A stretch of DNA of 64,000 nt from Hydractinia symbiolongicarpus (GCF_029227915.1 NC_079882.1:32604001-32668000); one strand, 5' to 3'; positions 1 through 11,710 are shown, numbered from the stretch's first letter. The notes: generated by a model from the sequence alone, not told the origin. Made by a program: numbers and translations.

Positions 1-238
1 AAACCTGCGATTTTCCGTAAGTCCTGGACTCGGCCCGTATAGTCAAAAGTATACAAAGAAAGTACCCAGGGAGTAAACTCATTTCCCAAACGATTTCTTA
101 AATTATTATTTCACCACAAAAACGCATGAGACTTGTAGTTTTTAAAAATGTTTTCATTTTTGATGAGACGCTGAATAAAAGAAGTTTAATCGCCTGCAAA
201 CGAAAATCCGCGATTTCCCGTAAATCCCGGCTTGGCCC

Positions 239-440
239 GTATAGTCAAAAGTATACAAAGAAAGTACCCAGGGAGTAAACTCATTTCCCGAACGATTTTT
301 TTAATTATTTTTTCACCACTAAAACGCATGAGACTTGTAGTTTTCAAAAATGTTTTCATTTTTGATGAGACGCTGAATAAAAGAAGTTTAATCGCCGGCA
401 AACGAAAACCCGCGATTTCCCGTAAATCCCGGCTTGGCCC
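239..440 (+). repeat. Representative 202-bp satellite monomer (reference unit for numbering)
   Basis: This unit is used as the map for all others. Approximate order by unit position: 1-18 GTATA, 8-base spacer, TATAC; 19-34 purine-rich then TACCCAGG; 35-44 GAGT-AA-ACTC dyad; 45-52 ATTTCCCG; 53-76 A/T-rich T runs; 77-89 CACCACTAAAACGC; 90-96 ATGAGAC; 106-127 long perfect inverted repeat; 127-133 second ATGAGAC; 156-161 GCCGGC palindrome; 177-184 second ATTTCCCG; 188-202 GC-rich junction. The two ATTTCCCG and two ATGAGAC copies are short internal direct repeats, but there is no sign that the monomer is a simple dimer. Variable positions that define subtypes lie in the head (CAAAAG or CGAATG after GTATAGT), at CCCAGGGAG or CCCTGTGAG, before the hairpin, and in the last 70 bases. 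Confidence 0.95.
344..365. other. Perfect 9-bp inverted repeat with TTTT loop (one example of a per-monomer hairpin)
   Basis: Left arm TCAAAAATG, spacer TTTT, right arm CATTTTTGA: all nine arm positions are complementary. The same structure recurs in most monomers of the TTTTC subtype. Monomers reading TTTTTAAAAATG keep the inner seven pairs (AAAAATG and CATTTTT). The subtype reading AAAAATATTTTCATATTTGATGGG in its middle loses perfect pairing. It could form a hairpin or cruciform; no function is shown by the sequence. Confidence 0.8.
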
Positions 441-1642
441 GTATAGTCAAAAGTATACAAAGAAAGTACCCAGGGAGTAAACTCATTTCCCGAACGATTT
501 TTTAAATTATTTTTTCACCACTAAAACGCATGAGACTTGTAGTTTTTAAAAATGTTTTCATTTTTGATGAGACGCTGAATAAAAGAAGTTTAATCGCCTG
601 CAAACGAAAATCCGCGATTTCCCGTAAATCCCGGCTTGGCCCGTATAGTCAAAAGTATACAAAGAAAGTACCCAGGGAGTAAACTCATTTCCCGAACGAT
701 TTTTTAAATTACTTTTTCACTACTAAAACGCATGAGACTTGTAGTTTTTAAAAATGTTTTCATTTTTGATGAGACGCTGAATAAAAGAAGTTTAATCGCC
801 GGCAAACGAAAACCTGCGATTTTCCGTAAGTCCTGGACTCGGCCCGTATAGTCAAAAGTATACAAAGAAAGTACCCAGGGAGTAAACTCATTTCCCAAAC
901 GATTTTTTAAATTATTATTTCACCACAAAAACGCATGAGACTTGTAGTTTTTAAAAATGTTTTTATTTTTGATGAGACGCTGAATAAAAGAAGTTTAATC
1001 GCCTGCAAACGAAAATCCGCGATTTCCCGTAAATCCCGGCTTGGCCCGTATAGTCAAAAGTATGCAAAGAAAGTACCCAGGGACTAAACTCATTTCCCGA
1101 ACGATTTTTTTAATTATTTTTTCACCACTAAAACGCATGAGACTTGTAGTTTTCAAAACTGTTTTCATTTTTGATGAGACGCTGAATAAAAGAAGTTTAA
1201 TCGCCGGCAAACGAAAACCCGTGATTTCCCGTAAATCCCGGCTTGGCCCGTATAGTCAAAAGTATACAAAGAAAGTACCCAGGGAGTAAACTCATTTCCC
1301 GAACGATTTTTTAAATTATTTTTTCACCACTAAAACGCATGAGACTTGTAGTTTTCAAAAATGTTTTCATTTTTGATGAGACGCTAAATAAAAGCAGTTT
1401 AATCGCCGGCAAACGAAAACCTGCGATTTCCCTAAATCCCCGACTCGGCCCGTATAGTCAAAAGTATACAAAGAAAGTACCCAGGGAGTAAACTCGTTTC
1501 CAGAACGATTTCTTAAATTATTTTTTCACCACTAAAACGCATAAAACTTGTAGTTTTTAAAAATGTTTTCATTTTTGATGAGACGCTGAATAAAAGAAGT
1601 TTAATCGCCGGCAAACGAAAATTCGCGATTTCCCGTAAATCC

Positions 1643-1655
1643 CGGGCTTGGCCCG
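1643..1655. other. Junction dyad CGGGC-TTG-GCCCG (example)
   Basis: At the GC-rich end of the 203-bp subtypes the sequence is CGGGC, spacer TTG, GCCCG, a perfect five-base inverted repeat immediately before the next GTATAG. It recurs wherever the monomer ends CCCGGGCTTGGCCCG. The commoner 202-bp ending CCCGGCTTGGCCCG has one mismatch in the arms. Confidence 0.75.
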
Positions 1656-3000
1656 TATAGTCAAAAGTATACAAAGAAAGTACCCAGGGAGTAAACTCAT
1701 TTTCCGAACGATTTTTTATATTATTTTTTTACCACTAAACGCATGAGACTTGTAGTTTTCAAAAATATTCTCATATTTGATGGGACGCTGAATAAAAGAA
1801 GTTTTATCGCCGGCAAACGAAAACCCGCGATTTCCCGTAAATCCCGGCTTGGCCTGTATAGTCAAAAGTATACAAAGAAAGTACCCAGGGAGTAAACTCA
1901 TTTCCCGAACGATTTTTTAAATTATTTTTTCACCACTAAAACGCATGAGACTTGTAGTTTTCAAAAATGTTTTCATTTTTGATGAGACGCTGAATAAAAG
2001 CAGTTTAATCGCCGGCAAACGAAAACCTGCGATTTCCCTAAATCCCGGACTCGGCCCGTATAGTCAAAAGTATACAAAGAAAGTACCCAGGGAGTAAACT
2101 CATTTCTAGAACGATTTTTTAAATTATTTTTTCACCACTAAAACGCATAAGACTTGTAGTTTTTAAAAATGTTTTCATTTTTGATGAGACGCTGAATAAA
2201 AGAAGTTTAATCGCCGGCAAAGGAAAACCCGCGATTTCCCGTAAATCCCGGCTTGGCCCGTATAGTCAAAAGTATACAAAGAAAGTACCCAGGGAGTAAA
2301 CTCATTTCCCGAACGATTTTTTTAATTATTTTTTCACCACTAAAACGCATGAGACTTGTAGTTTTCAAAAATGTTTTCATTTTTGATGAGACGCTGAATA
2401 AAAGAAGTTTTATCGCCGGCAAACGAAAACCCGCGATTTCCCGTAAATCCCGGCTTGGCCTGTATAGTCAAAAGTATACAAAGAAAGTACCCAGGGAGTA
2501 AACTCATTTCCCGAACGATTTTTTAAATTATTTTTTCACCACTAAAACGCATGAGACTTGTAGTTTTCAGAAATGTTTTCATTTTTGATGAGACGATAAA
2601 TAAAAGCAGTTTAATCGCCGGCAAACGAAAACCTGCGATTTCCCTAAATCCCGGACTCGGCCCGTATAGTCAAAAGTATACAAAGAAAGTACCCAGGGAG
2701 TAAACTCGTTTCCAGAACGATTTTTTAAATTATTTTTTCACCACTAAAACGCATAAAACTTGTAGTTTTTAAAAATGTTTTCATTTTTGATGAGACGCTG
2801 AATAAAAGAAGTTTAATCGCCGGCAAACGAAAACCCGCGATTTCCCGTAAATCCCGGGCTTGGCCCGTATAGTCAAAAGTATACAAAGAAAGTACCCAGG
2901 GAGTAAACTCATTTCCCGAACGATTTTTTATATTATTTTTTTACCACTAAACGCATGAGACTTCTAGTTTTCAAAAATATTTTCATATTTGATGGGACGC

Positions 3001-4213
3001 TGAATAAAAGAATTTTAATCGCCGGCAAACGAAAACCTGCGATTTCCCTAAATCCCGGACTCGGCCCGTATAGTCAAAAGTATACAAAGAAAGTACCCAG
3101 GGAGTAAACTCATTTCCAGAACGATTTTTTAAATTATTTTTTCACCACTAAAACGCATAACACTTGTAGTTTTTAAAAATGTTTTCATTTTTGATGAGAC
3201 GCTGAATAAAAGAAGTTTAATCGCCGGCAAACGAAAACCCGCGATTTCCCGTAAATTCCGGGCTTGGCCCCTATAGTCAAAAGTATACAAAGAAAGTACC
3301 CAGGGAGTAAACTCATTTCCCGAACGATTTTTTATATTATTTTTTTACCACTAAACGCATGAGACTTGTAGTTTTCAAAAATATTTTCATATTTGATGGG
3401 ACGCTGAATAAAAGAATTTCAATCGCCGGCAAACGAAAATCCGCGATTTCCCGTAAATCCCGGACTCGGCCCGTATAGTCAAAAGTATACAAAGAAAGTA
3501 CCCAGGGAGTAAACTCATTTCCCGAACAATTTTTTAAATTATTTTTTCACCACTAAAACGCATGAGACTTGTAGTTGTCAAAAATGTTTTCATTTTTAAT
3601 GAGACGCTTAATGAAAGAGGTTTAATCGCCGGCAAACGAAATCCCGCGTTTTCCCGTAAATCCGGGGCTTGGCCCGTATAGTCGAATGTATACAAAGAAA
3701 GTACCCAGGGAGTAAACTCATTTCTCGAACGATTTTTTAAATTCTTTTTTCACCACTAAAACGCATTAGACTTGTAGTTTTCAAAAATGTTTTCATTTTT
3801 GATGAGACGCTTAATGAAAGAGGTTTAATCGCCGGCAAACGAAAATCCGCGATTTCCCGTAAATCCCGGACTCGGCCGTATAGTCAAAAGTATACAAAGA
3901 AAGTACGCAGGGAGTAAACTCATTTCCCGAACGATTTTTTAAATTATTTTTTTACCACTAAACGCATGAGACTTGTAGTTTTTAAAAATGTTTTCATTTT
4001 TGATGAGACGCTGAATAAAAGAAGTTTAATCGCCGGCAAACGAAAACCCGCGATTTCCCGTAAATCCCGGGCTTGGCCCGTATAGTCAAAAGTATACAAA
4101 GAAAGTACCCAGGGAGTAAACTCATTTCCCGAACGATTTTTTATATTATTTTTTTACCACTAAACGCATGAGACTTCTAGTTTTCAAAAATATTTTCATA
4201 TTTGATGGGACGC
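3001..4213 (+). repeat. 6-monomer HOR copy 1 (1213 bp)
   Basis: Six distinguishable monomer types follow in order, identified by their tails: CCTAAATCCCGGACTC; AAATTCCGGGCTTGG; GAATTTCAATCG with GGACTCGGCCC; the CGCGTTTTCCC/CCGGGGCTTGG type followed by the CGAATG head; a GGACTCGGCCG type; and a CCCGGGCTTGGCCCG type. The same order recurs from 4618, so the order rather than any single monomer defines the unit. Confidence 0.85.
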
Positions 4214-4617
4214 TGAATAAAAGAATTTTAATCGCCGGCAAACGAAAACCTGCGATTTCCCTAAATCCCGGACTCGGCCCGTAAAGTCAAAAGTATACAA
4301 AGAAAGTACCCAGGGAGTAAACTCATTTCCAGAACGATTTTTTAAATTATTTTTTCACCACTAAAACGCATAACACTTGTAGTTTTTAAAAATGTTTTCA
4401 TTTTTGATGAGACGCTGAATAAAAGAAGTTTAATCGCCGGCAAACGAAAACCCGCGATTTCCCGTAAATTCCGGGCTTGGCCCGTATAGTCAAAAGTATA
4501 CAAAGAAAGTACCCAGGGAGTAAACTCATTTCCCGAACGATTTTTTATATTATTTTTTTACCACTAAACGCATGAGACTTCTAGTTTTCAAAAATATTTT
4601 CATATTTGATGGGACGC
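4214..4617 (+). repeat. Two-monomer insertion between 6-monomer HOR copies (404 bp)
   Basis: This stretch repeats the first two monomer types of the 6-monomer unit (CCTAAATCCCGGACTC, then AAATTCCGGGCTTGG) before the full order restarts at 4618. It makes flanking sequence repeat at an apparent 8-monomer distance (1617 bp), as shown by the GAATTTC marker at 3414 and 5031. Confidence 0.8.
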
Positions 4618-5830
4618 TGAATAAAAGAATTTTAATCGCCGGCAAACGAAAACCTGCGATTTCCCTAAATCCCGGACTCGGCCCGTATAGTCAAAAGTAT
4701 ACAAAGAAAGTACCCAGGGAGTAAACTCATTTCCAGAACGATTTTTTAAATTATTTTTTCACCACTAAAACGCATAACACTTGTAGTTTTTAAAAATGTT
4801 TTCATTTTTGATGAGACGCTGAATAAAAGAAGTTTAATCGCCGGCAAACGAAAACCCGCGATTTCCCGTAAATTCCGGGCTTGGCCCCTATAGTCAAAAG
4901 TATACAAAGAAAGTACCCAGGGAGTAAACTCATTTCCCGAACGATTTTTTATATTATTTTTTTACCACTAAACGCATGAGACTTGTAGTTTTCAAAAATA
5001 TTTTCATATTTGATGGGACGCTGAATAAAAGAATTTCAATCGCCGGCAAACGAAAATCCGCGATTTCCCGTAAATCCCGGACTCGGCCCGTATAGTCAAA
5101 AGTATACAAAGAAAGTACCCAGGGAGTAAACTCATTTCCCGAACAATTTTTTAAATTATTTTTTCACCACTAAAACGCATGAGACTTGTAGTTGTCAAAA
5201 ATGTTTTCATTTTTAATGAGACGCTTAATGAAAGAGGTTTAATCGCCGGCAAACGAAATCCCGCGTTTTCCCGTAAATCCGGGGCTTGGCCCGTATAGTC
5301 GAATGTATACAAAGAAAGTACCCAGGGAGTAAACTCATTTCTCGAACGATTTTTTAAATTTTTTTTTCACCACTAAAACGCATTAGACTTGTAGTTTTCA
5401 AAAATGTTTTCATTTTTGATGAGACGCTTAATGAAAGAGGTTTAATCGCCGGCAAACGAAAATCCGCGATTTCCCGTAAATCCCGGACTCGGCCGTATAG
5501 TCAAAAGTATACAAAGAAAGTACCCAGGGAGTAAACTCATTTCCCGAACGATTTTTTAAATTATTTTTTTACCACTAAACGCATGAGACTTGTAGTTTTT
5601 AAAAATGTTTTCATTTTTGATGAGACGCTGAATAAAAGAAGTTTAATCGCCGGCAAACGAAAACCCGCGATTTCCCGTAAATCCCGGGCTTGGCCCGTAT
5701 AGTCAAAAGTATACAAAGAAAGTACCCAGGGAGTAAACTCATTTCCCGAACGATTTTTTATATTATTTTTTTACCACTAAACGCATGAGACTTCTAGTTT
5801 TCAAAAATATTTTCATATTTGATGGGACGC
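4618..5830 (+). repeat. 6-monomer HOR copy 2 (1213 bp)
   Basis: The monomer order matches 3001-4213 with only scattered single-base differences. For example, GTACGCAGG near 3905 is GTACCCAGG here, and a C in the T run near 3743 is T here. The near identity points to recent duplication or homogenisation. Confidence 0.85.
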
Positions 5831-6640
5831 TGAATAAAAGAATTTTAATCGCCGGCAAACGAAAACCTGCGATTTCCCTAAATCCCGGACTCGGCCCGTA
5901 TAGTCAAAAGTATACAAAGAAAGTACCCAGGGAGTAAACTCATTTCCAGAACGATTTTTTAAATTATTTTTTCACCACTAAAACGCATAACACTTGTAGT
6001 TTTTAAAAATGTTTTCATTTTTGATGAGACGCTGAATAAAAGAAGTTTAATCGCCGGCAAACGAAAACCCGCGATTTCCCGTAAATTCCGGGCTTGGCCC
6101 CTATAGTCAAAAGTATACAAAGAAAGTACCCAGGGAGTAAACTCATTTCCCGAACGATTTTTTATATTATTTTTTTACCACTAAACGCATGAGACTTGTA
6201 GTTTTCAAAAATATTTTCATATTTGATGGGACGCTGAATAAAAGAATTTCAATCGCCGGCAAACGAAAATCCGCGATTTCCCGTAAATCCCGGACTCGGC
6301 CCGTATAGTCAAAAGTATACAAAGAAAGTACCCAGGGAGTAAACTCATTTCCCGAACAATTTTTTAAATTATTTTTTCACCACTAAAACGCATGAGACTT
6401 GTAGTTGTCAAAAATGTTTTCATTTTTAATGAGACGCTTAATGAAAGAGGTTTAATCGCCGGCAAACGAAATCCCGCGTTTTCCCGTAAATCCGGGGCTT
6501 GGCCCGTATAGTCGAATGTATACAAAGAAAGTACCCAGGGAGTAAACTCATTTCTCGAACGATTTTTTAAATTTTTTTTTCACCACTAAAACGCATTAGA
6601 CTTGTAGTTTTCAAAAATGTTTTCATTTTTGATGAGACGC
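5831..6640 (+). repeat. Partial 6-monomer HOR copy 3 (first four monomers)
   Basis: The first four monomer types of the 6-monomer unit follow in order, with GAATTTC at 6244 (1213 bp after 5031). The order then breaks at about 6650, where the tail becomes the GCCGGAAAAT variant and the CCCTGTGAG family begins. Confidence 0.8.
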
Positions 6641-7053
6641 TTAATGAAAGAGGTTTAATCGCCGGAAAATGAAAACCCGCGATTTCCCGTAAATCCCGGG
6701 CTTGGCCCGTATAGTCGAATGCATACAAAGAAAGTACCCTGTGAGAAAACTGATTTCCAGAACGATTTTTTTAATTATTTTTTCACCACTAAAACGCATA
6801 AGACTTGTAGTTTTTAAAAATGTTTTCATTTTTGATGGGACGCTGAATAAAAGCAGTTTAATCGCCGGCAAACGAAAATCCGCGATTTCCCGTAAATCCC
6901 GGACTCGGCCGTATAGTCAAAAGTATACAAAGAAAGTACCCAGGGAGTAAACTCATTTCCCGAACGATTTTTTAAATTATTTTTTTACCACGAAACGCAT
7001 GAGACTTGTAGTTTTCAAAAATATTTTCATATTTGATGGGACGCTGAATAAAA
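6641..7053 (+). repeat. Transition segment: first CCCTGTGAG-type monomers
   Basis: Two monomers link the 6-monomer HOR to the 12-monomer HOR. The first carries CGAATG followed by CCCTGTGAGAAAACTG, and the second has a GCAGTTTAAT tail with GGACTCGGCCG. Closely similar monomers recur at 7451 and 9881, offsets of 810 and 3240 bp from 6641. Confidence 0.75.
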
Positions 7054-9483
7054 GAATTTCAATCGCCGGCAAACGAAAATCCGCGATTTCCCGTAAATCC
7101 CGGACTCGGCCCGTATAGTCAAAAGTATACAAAGAAAGTACCCAGGGAGTAAACTCATTTCCCGAACGATTTTTTAAATTATTTTTTCACCACTAAAACG
7201 CATGAGACTTGTAGTTGTCAAAAATGTTTTCATTTTTAATGAGACGCTTAATGAAAGAGGTTTAATCTCCGGCAAACGAAATCCCGCGTTTTCCCGTAAA
7301 TCCGGGGCTTGGCCCGTATAGTCGAATGTATACAAAGAAAGTACCAAGGGAGTAAACTCATTTCCCGAACGATTTTTTATTTTTTTTTTTCACCACTAAA
7401 ACGCATGAGACTTGTAGTTTTCAAAAATGTTTTCATTTTTGATGAGACGCTTAATGAAAGAGGTTTAATCGCTGGAAAACGAAAACCCGCGATTTTCCGT
7501 AAATCCCGGGCTTGGCCCGTATAGTCGAATGTATACAAAGAAAGTACCCTGTGAGAAAACTGATTTCCAGAACGATTTTTTTAATTATTTTTTCACCACT
7601 AAAACGCATAAGACTTGTAGTTTTTAAAAATGTTTTTATTTTTGATGGGACGCTGAATAAAAGCAGTTTAATCGCCGGCAAACGAAAATCCGCGATTTCC
7701 CGTAAATCCCGGACTCGGCCGTATAGTCAAAAGTATACAAAGAAAGTACCCAGGGAGTAAACTCATTTCCCGAACGATTTTTTAAATTATTTTTTCACCA
7801 CTAAAACGCATGAGACTTGTAGTTCTCAAAAATGTTTTCATTTTTGATGAGACGCTTAATGAAAGAGGTTTAATCGCCGGAAAACGAAAACTCGCGATTT
7901 CCCGTAAATCCCGGGCTTGGCCCGTATAGTCGAATGTATACAAAGAAAGTACCCTGTGAGTAAACTCATTTACAGAACGATTTTTTAAATTATTTTTTCA
8001 CCACTAAAACGCATAAGACTTGTAGTTTTTAAGAATGTTTTCATTTTTGATAAGACGCTGAATAAAAGAAGTTTAATCGCCGGCAAACGAAAACCCGCGA
8101 TTTCCTGTAAATCCCGGCTTGGCCGGTATAGTCAAAAGTATACAAAGAAAGTACCCAGGGAGTAAACTCATTTCCCGAAGGATTTTTTAAATTATTTTTT
8201 CACCACTAAAACGCATGAGACTTGTAGTTTTCAAAAATGATTTCATTTTTGATGAGACGCTGAATAAAAGAAGCTTAATCGTTGGCAAACGAAAACCCGC
8301 GATTTCCCGTATATCCCGGCTTGGCCCGTATAGTCAAAAGTATACAAAGAAAGTACCCACGGAGTAAACTCATTTCCCGAACAATTTTTTAAATTATTTT
8401 TTCACCACTAAAACGCATGAGACTTGTAGTTGTGAAAAATGTTTTCATTTTTGATGAGACGCCTAATGAAAGAGGTTTAATCGCCGGCAAACGAAATCCC
8501 GCGTTTTCCCGTAAATCCGGGGCTTGGCCCGTATAGTCGAATGTATACAAAGAAAGTACCCAGGGAGTAAACTCATTTCCCGAACGATTTTTTAAATTTT
8601 TTTATCACCACTAAAACGCATGAGACTTGTAGTTTTCAAAAATGTTTTCATTTTTGATGAGACGCTTAATGAAAGAGGTTTAATCGCCGGAAAACGAAAA
8701 CCCGCGATTTCCCGTAAATCCCGGGCTTGGCCCGTATAGTTGAATGTATACAAAGAAAGTACCCTGTGAGAAAACTCATTTCAAGAACGATTTTTTTAAT
8801 TATTTTTACACCACTAAAACGCATAAGACTTGTAGTTTTTAAAAATGTTTTCATTTTTGATGAGACGCTGAATAAAAGCAGTTTAATCGCCGGCAAACGA
8901 AAATCCGAGATTTCCCGTAAATCCCGGACTCGGCCGTATAGTCAAAAGTATACAAAGAAAGTACCCAGATAGTAAACTCATTTCCCGAACGATTTTTTAA
9001 ATTATTTTTTCACCACTAAAACGCATGAGACTTGTAGTTTTCAAAAATGTTTTCATTTTTGATGAGACGCTGAATAAAAGAAGCTTAATCGCCGGCAAAC
9101 GAAAACCTGCGATTTCCCGTAAATCCCGGCTTGGCCCGTATAGTCAAAAGTATACAAAGAAAGTACCCAGGGAGTAAACTCATTTCCCGAACGATTTTTT
9201 ATATTATTTTTTCACCACTAAAACGCATGAGACTTGTAGTTGTCAAAATTGTTTTCATTTTTGATGAGACGCTTAATGAAAGAGGTTTAATCGCCGGCAA
9301 ACGAAATCCCGCGTTTTCCCGTAAATCCGAGGCTTGGCCCGTATAGTCGAATGTATACAAAGAAAGTACCCAGGGAGTAAACTCATATCCCTAACGATTT
9401 TTTAAATTATTTTTTTACCACTAAACGCATGAGACTTGTAGTTTTCAAAAATATTTTCATATTTGATGGGACGCTGAATAAAA
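7054..9483 (+). repeat. 12-monomer HOR copy A (2430 bp)
   Basis: It is bounded by GAATTTCAATCG at 7054 and 9484. Shared markers with the next copy, all offset by 2430 bp, are the AATCTCCGG tail (near 7265 and 9695), the GATTTTCCG monomer starting at 7451 and 9881, GTTCTC before the hairpin (7822 and 10252), and AAGCTT (8271 and 10701; 9081 and 11511). The two monomers at about 8650-8990 do not match their counterparts in copy B. Confidence 0.8.
8114..8126. other. Alternative junction dyad CCGGC-TTG-GCCGG (example)
   Basis: A subtype found in the 8-20.5 kb region ends CCGGC, TTG, GCCGG. This is again a perfect five-base inverted repeat, but with different arm bases from the CGGGC/GCCCG form. 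It is seen near 8.1, 10.5, 11.4, 12.4, 13.0, 14.6, 16.0, 19.3 and 20.5 kb. Confidence 0.75.
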
Positions 9484-11710
9484 GAATTTCAATCGCCGGC
9501 AAACGAAAATCCGCGATTTCCCGTAAATCCCGGACTCGGCCCGTATAGTCAAAAGTATACAAAGAAAGTACCCAGGGAGTAAACTCATTTCCCGAACGAT
9601 TTTTTAAATTATTTTTTCACCACTAAAACGCATGAGACTTGTAGTTGTCAAAAATGTTTTCATTTTTAATGAGACGCTTAATGAAAGAGGTTTAATCTCC
9701 GGCAAACGAAATCCCGCGTTTTCCCGTAAATCCGGGGCTTGGCCCGTATAGTCGAATGTATACAAAGAAAGTACCCAGGGAGTAAACTCATTTCCCGAAC
9801 GATTTTTTAATTTTTTTTTTCACCACTAAAACGCATGAGACTTGTAGTTTTCAAAAATGTTTTCATTTTTGATGAGACGCTTAATGAAAGAGGTTTAATC
9901 GCTGGAAAACGAAAACCCGCGATTTTCCGTAAATCCCGGGCTTGGCCCGTATAGTCGAATGTATACAAAGAAAGTACCCTGTGAGAAAACTGATTTCCAA
10001 AACGATTTTTTTAATTATTTTTTCACCACTAAAACGCATAAGACTTGTAGTTTTTAAAAATGTTTTCATTTTTGATGGGACGCTGAATAAAAGCAGTTTA
10101 ATCGCCGGCAAACGAAAATCCGCGATTTCCCGTAAATCCCGGACTCGGCCGTATAGTCAAAAGTATACAAAGAAAGTACCCAGGGAGTAAACTCATTTCC
10201 CGAACGATTTTTTAAATTATTTTTTCACCACTAAAACGCATGAGACTTGTAGTTCTCAAAAATGTTTTCATTTTTGATGAGACGCTTAATGAAAGAGGTT
10301 TAATCGCCGGAAAACGAAAACTCGCGATTTCCCGTAAATCCCGGGCTTGGCCCGTATAGTCGAATGTATACAAAGAAAGTACCCTGTGAGTAAACTCATT
10401 TACAGAACGATTTTTTAAATTATTTTTTCACCACTAAAACGCATAAGACTTGTAGTTTTTAAGAATGTTTTCATTTTTGATAAGACGCTGAATAAAAGAA
10501 GTTTAATCGCCGGCAAACGAAAACCCGCGATTTCCTGTAAATCCCGGCTTGGCCGGTATAGTCAAAAATATACAAAGAAAGTACCCAGGGAGTAAACTCA
10601 TTTCCCGAAGGATTTTTTAAATTATTTTTTCACCACTAAAACGCATGAGACTTGTAGTTTTCAAAAATGATTTCATTTTTGATGAGACGCTGAATAAAAG
10701 AAGCTTAATCGCCGGCAAACGAAAACCCGCGATTTCCCGTATATCCCGGCTTGGCCCGTATAGTCAAAAGTATACAAAGAAAGTACCCAGGGAGTAAACT
10801 CATTTCCCGAACAATTTTTTAAATTATTTTTTCACTACTAAAACGCATGAGACTTGTAGTTGTGAAAAATGTTTTCATTTTTGATGAGACGCCTAATGAA
10901 AGACGTTTAATCGCCGGCAAACGAAATCCCGCGTTTTCCCGTAAATCCGGGGCTTGGCCCGTATAGTCGAATGTATACAAAGAAAGTACCCAGGGAGTAA
11001 ACTCATTTCCCGAACGATTTTTTAAATTTTTTTATCACCACTAAAACGCATGAGACTTGTAGTTTTCAAAAATGTTTTCATTTTTGATGAGACGCTTAAT
11101 GAAAGAGGTTTATTCGCCGGAAAACGAAAACTCGCGATTTCCCGTAAATCCCGGGCTTGGCCCGTATAGTCGAATGTATACAAAGAAAGTACCCTGTGAG
11201 TAAACTCATTTACAGAACGATTTTTTAAATTATTTTTTCACCACTAAAACGCGTAAGACTTTTAGTTTTTAAGAATGTTTTCATTTTTGATGAGACGCTG
11301 AATAAAAGAAGTTTAACCGCCGGCAAACGAAAACCCGCGATTTCCCGTAAATCCCGGCTTGGCCGGTATAGTCAAAAGTATACAAAGAAAGTACCCAGGG
11401 AGTAATCTCATTTCCCGAAGGATTTTTTAAATTATTTTTTCACCACTAAAACGCATGAGACTTGTAGTTTTCAAAAATGTTTTCATTTTTGATGAGACGC
11501 TGAATAAAAGAAGCTTAATCGCCGGCAAACGAAAACCTGCGATTTCCCGTAAATCCCGGCTTGGCCCGTATAGTCAAAAGTATACAAAGAAAGTACCCAG
11601 GGAGTAAACTCATTTCCCGAACGATTTTTTAAATTATTTTTTCACCACTAAACGCATGAGACTTGTAGTTTTCAAAAATATTTTCATATTTGATGGGACG
11701 CTGAATAAAA
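9484..11710 (+). repeat. 12-monomer HOR copy B, one monomer short (2227 bp)
   Basis: It matches copy A at an offset of 2430 bp up to about 11600. The next GAATTTC marker then comes at 11711, 203 bp earlier than expected. The missing monomer is the GTTGTC/CGCGTTTTCCC type seen at about 9240-9400 in copy A. Two monomers at about 11080-11420 carry GCGTAAG and TTAACCGCC, variants absent from copy A but present at 14.3-14.6, 15.8-16.0 and 20.3-20.5 kb. Confidence 0.75.

Larger units (their letters stand above)
1..3000 (+). repeat. Left segment: satellite with 2-, 3-, 4- and 6-monomer periodicities
   Basis: A marker GCCTGC occurs at 192, 596 and 1001, giving spacings of 404 and 405 bp (two monomers) and 809 bp (four). 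Monomers from about 1000 match those from about 2212 at an offset of 1212 bp (six monomers), including GTTTCCAGAACG near 1500 and 2712 and the ATATTATTTTTTTACC subtype at 1720 and 2932. A GTTTTATCG tail at 1801 and 2408 adds a 607-bp (three-monomer) relation. No monomer here carries the CGAATG head that first appears at 3683. No gene is present. Confidence 0.8.

Noticed and set aside
1-18. Telomeric or subtelomeric simple repeat
   Set aside because: No short telomere-type motif array is present anywhere in the window.
1-202. Monomer as a dimer of about 100-bp subunits
   Set aside because: ATTTCCCG and ATGAGAC each occur twice per unit, but at unequal spacings (132 and 37 bp), and flanking sequence does not align between halves.
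390-440. CENP-B box-like sequence on the minus strand (TTCGTT followed by GCCGGC, or ACGGGAAATCGCGGG)
   Set aside because: The required pattern TTCG, four bases, A, two bases, CGGG is not met. The first candidate lacks the A and the CGGG, and the second matches only about six of nine required positions.
186-480. Overlapping open frames of 71 and 82 codons on opposite strands, repeated in many monomers
   Set aside because: They lie on top of each other in the same satellite unit, recur at monomer spacing, have no consistent ribosome-binding or promoter context and no recognisable domain. The unit length (202 or 203) is not a multiple of three, so frames shift at each monomer. Presence depends only on which subtype lacks stops.
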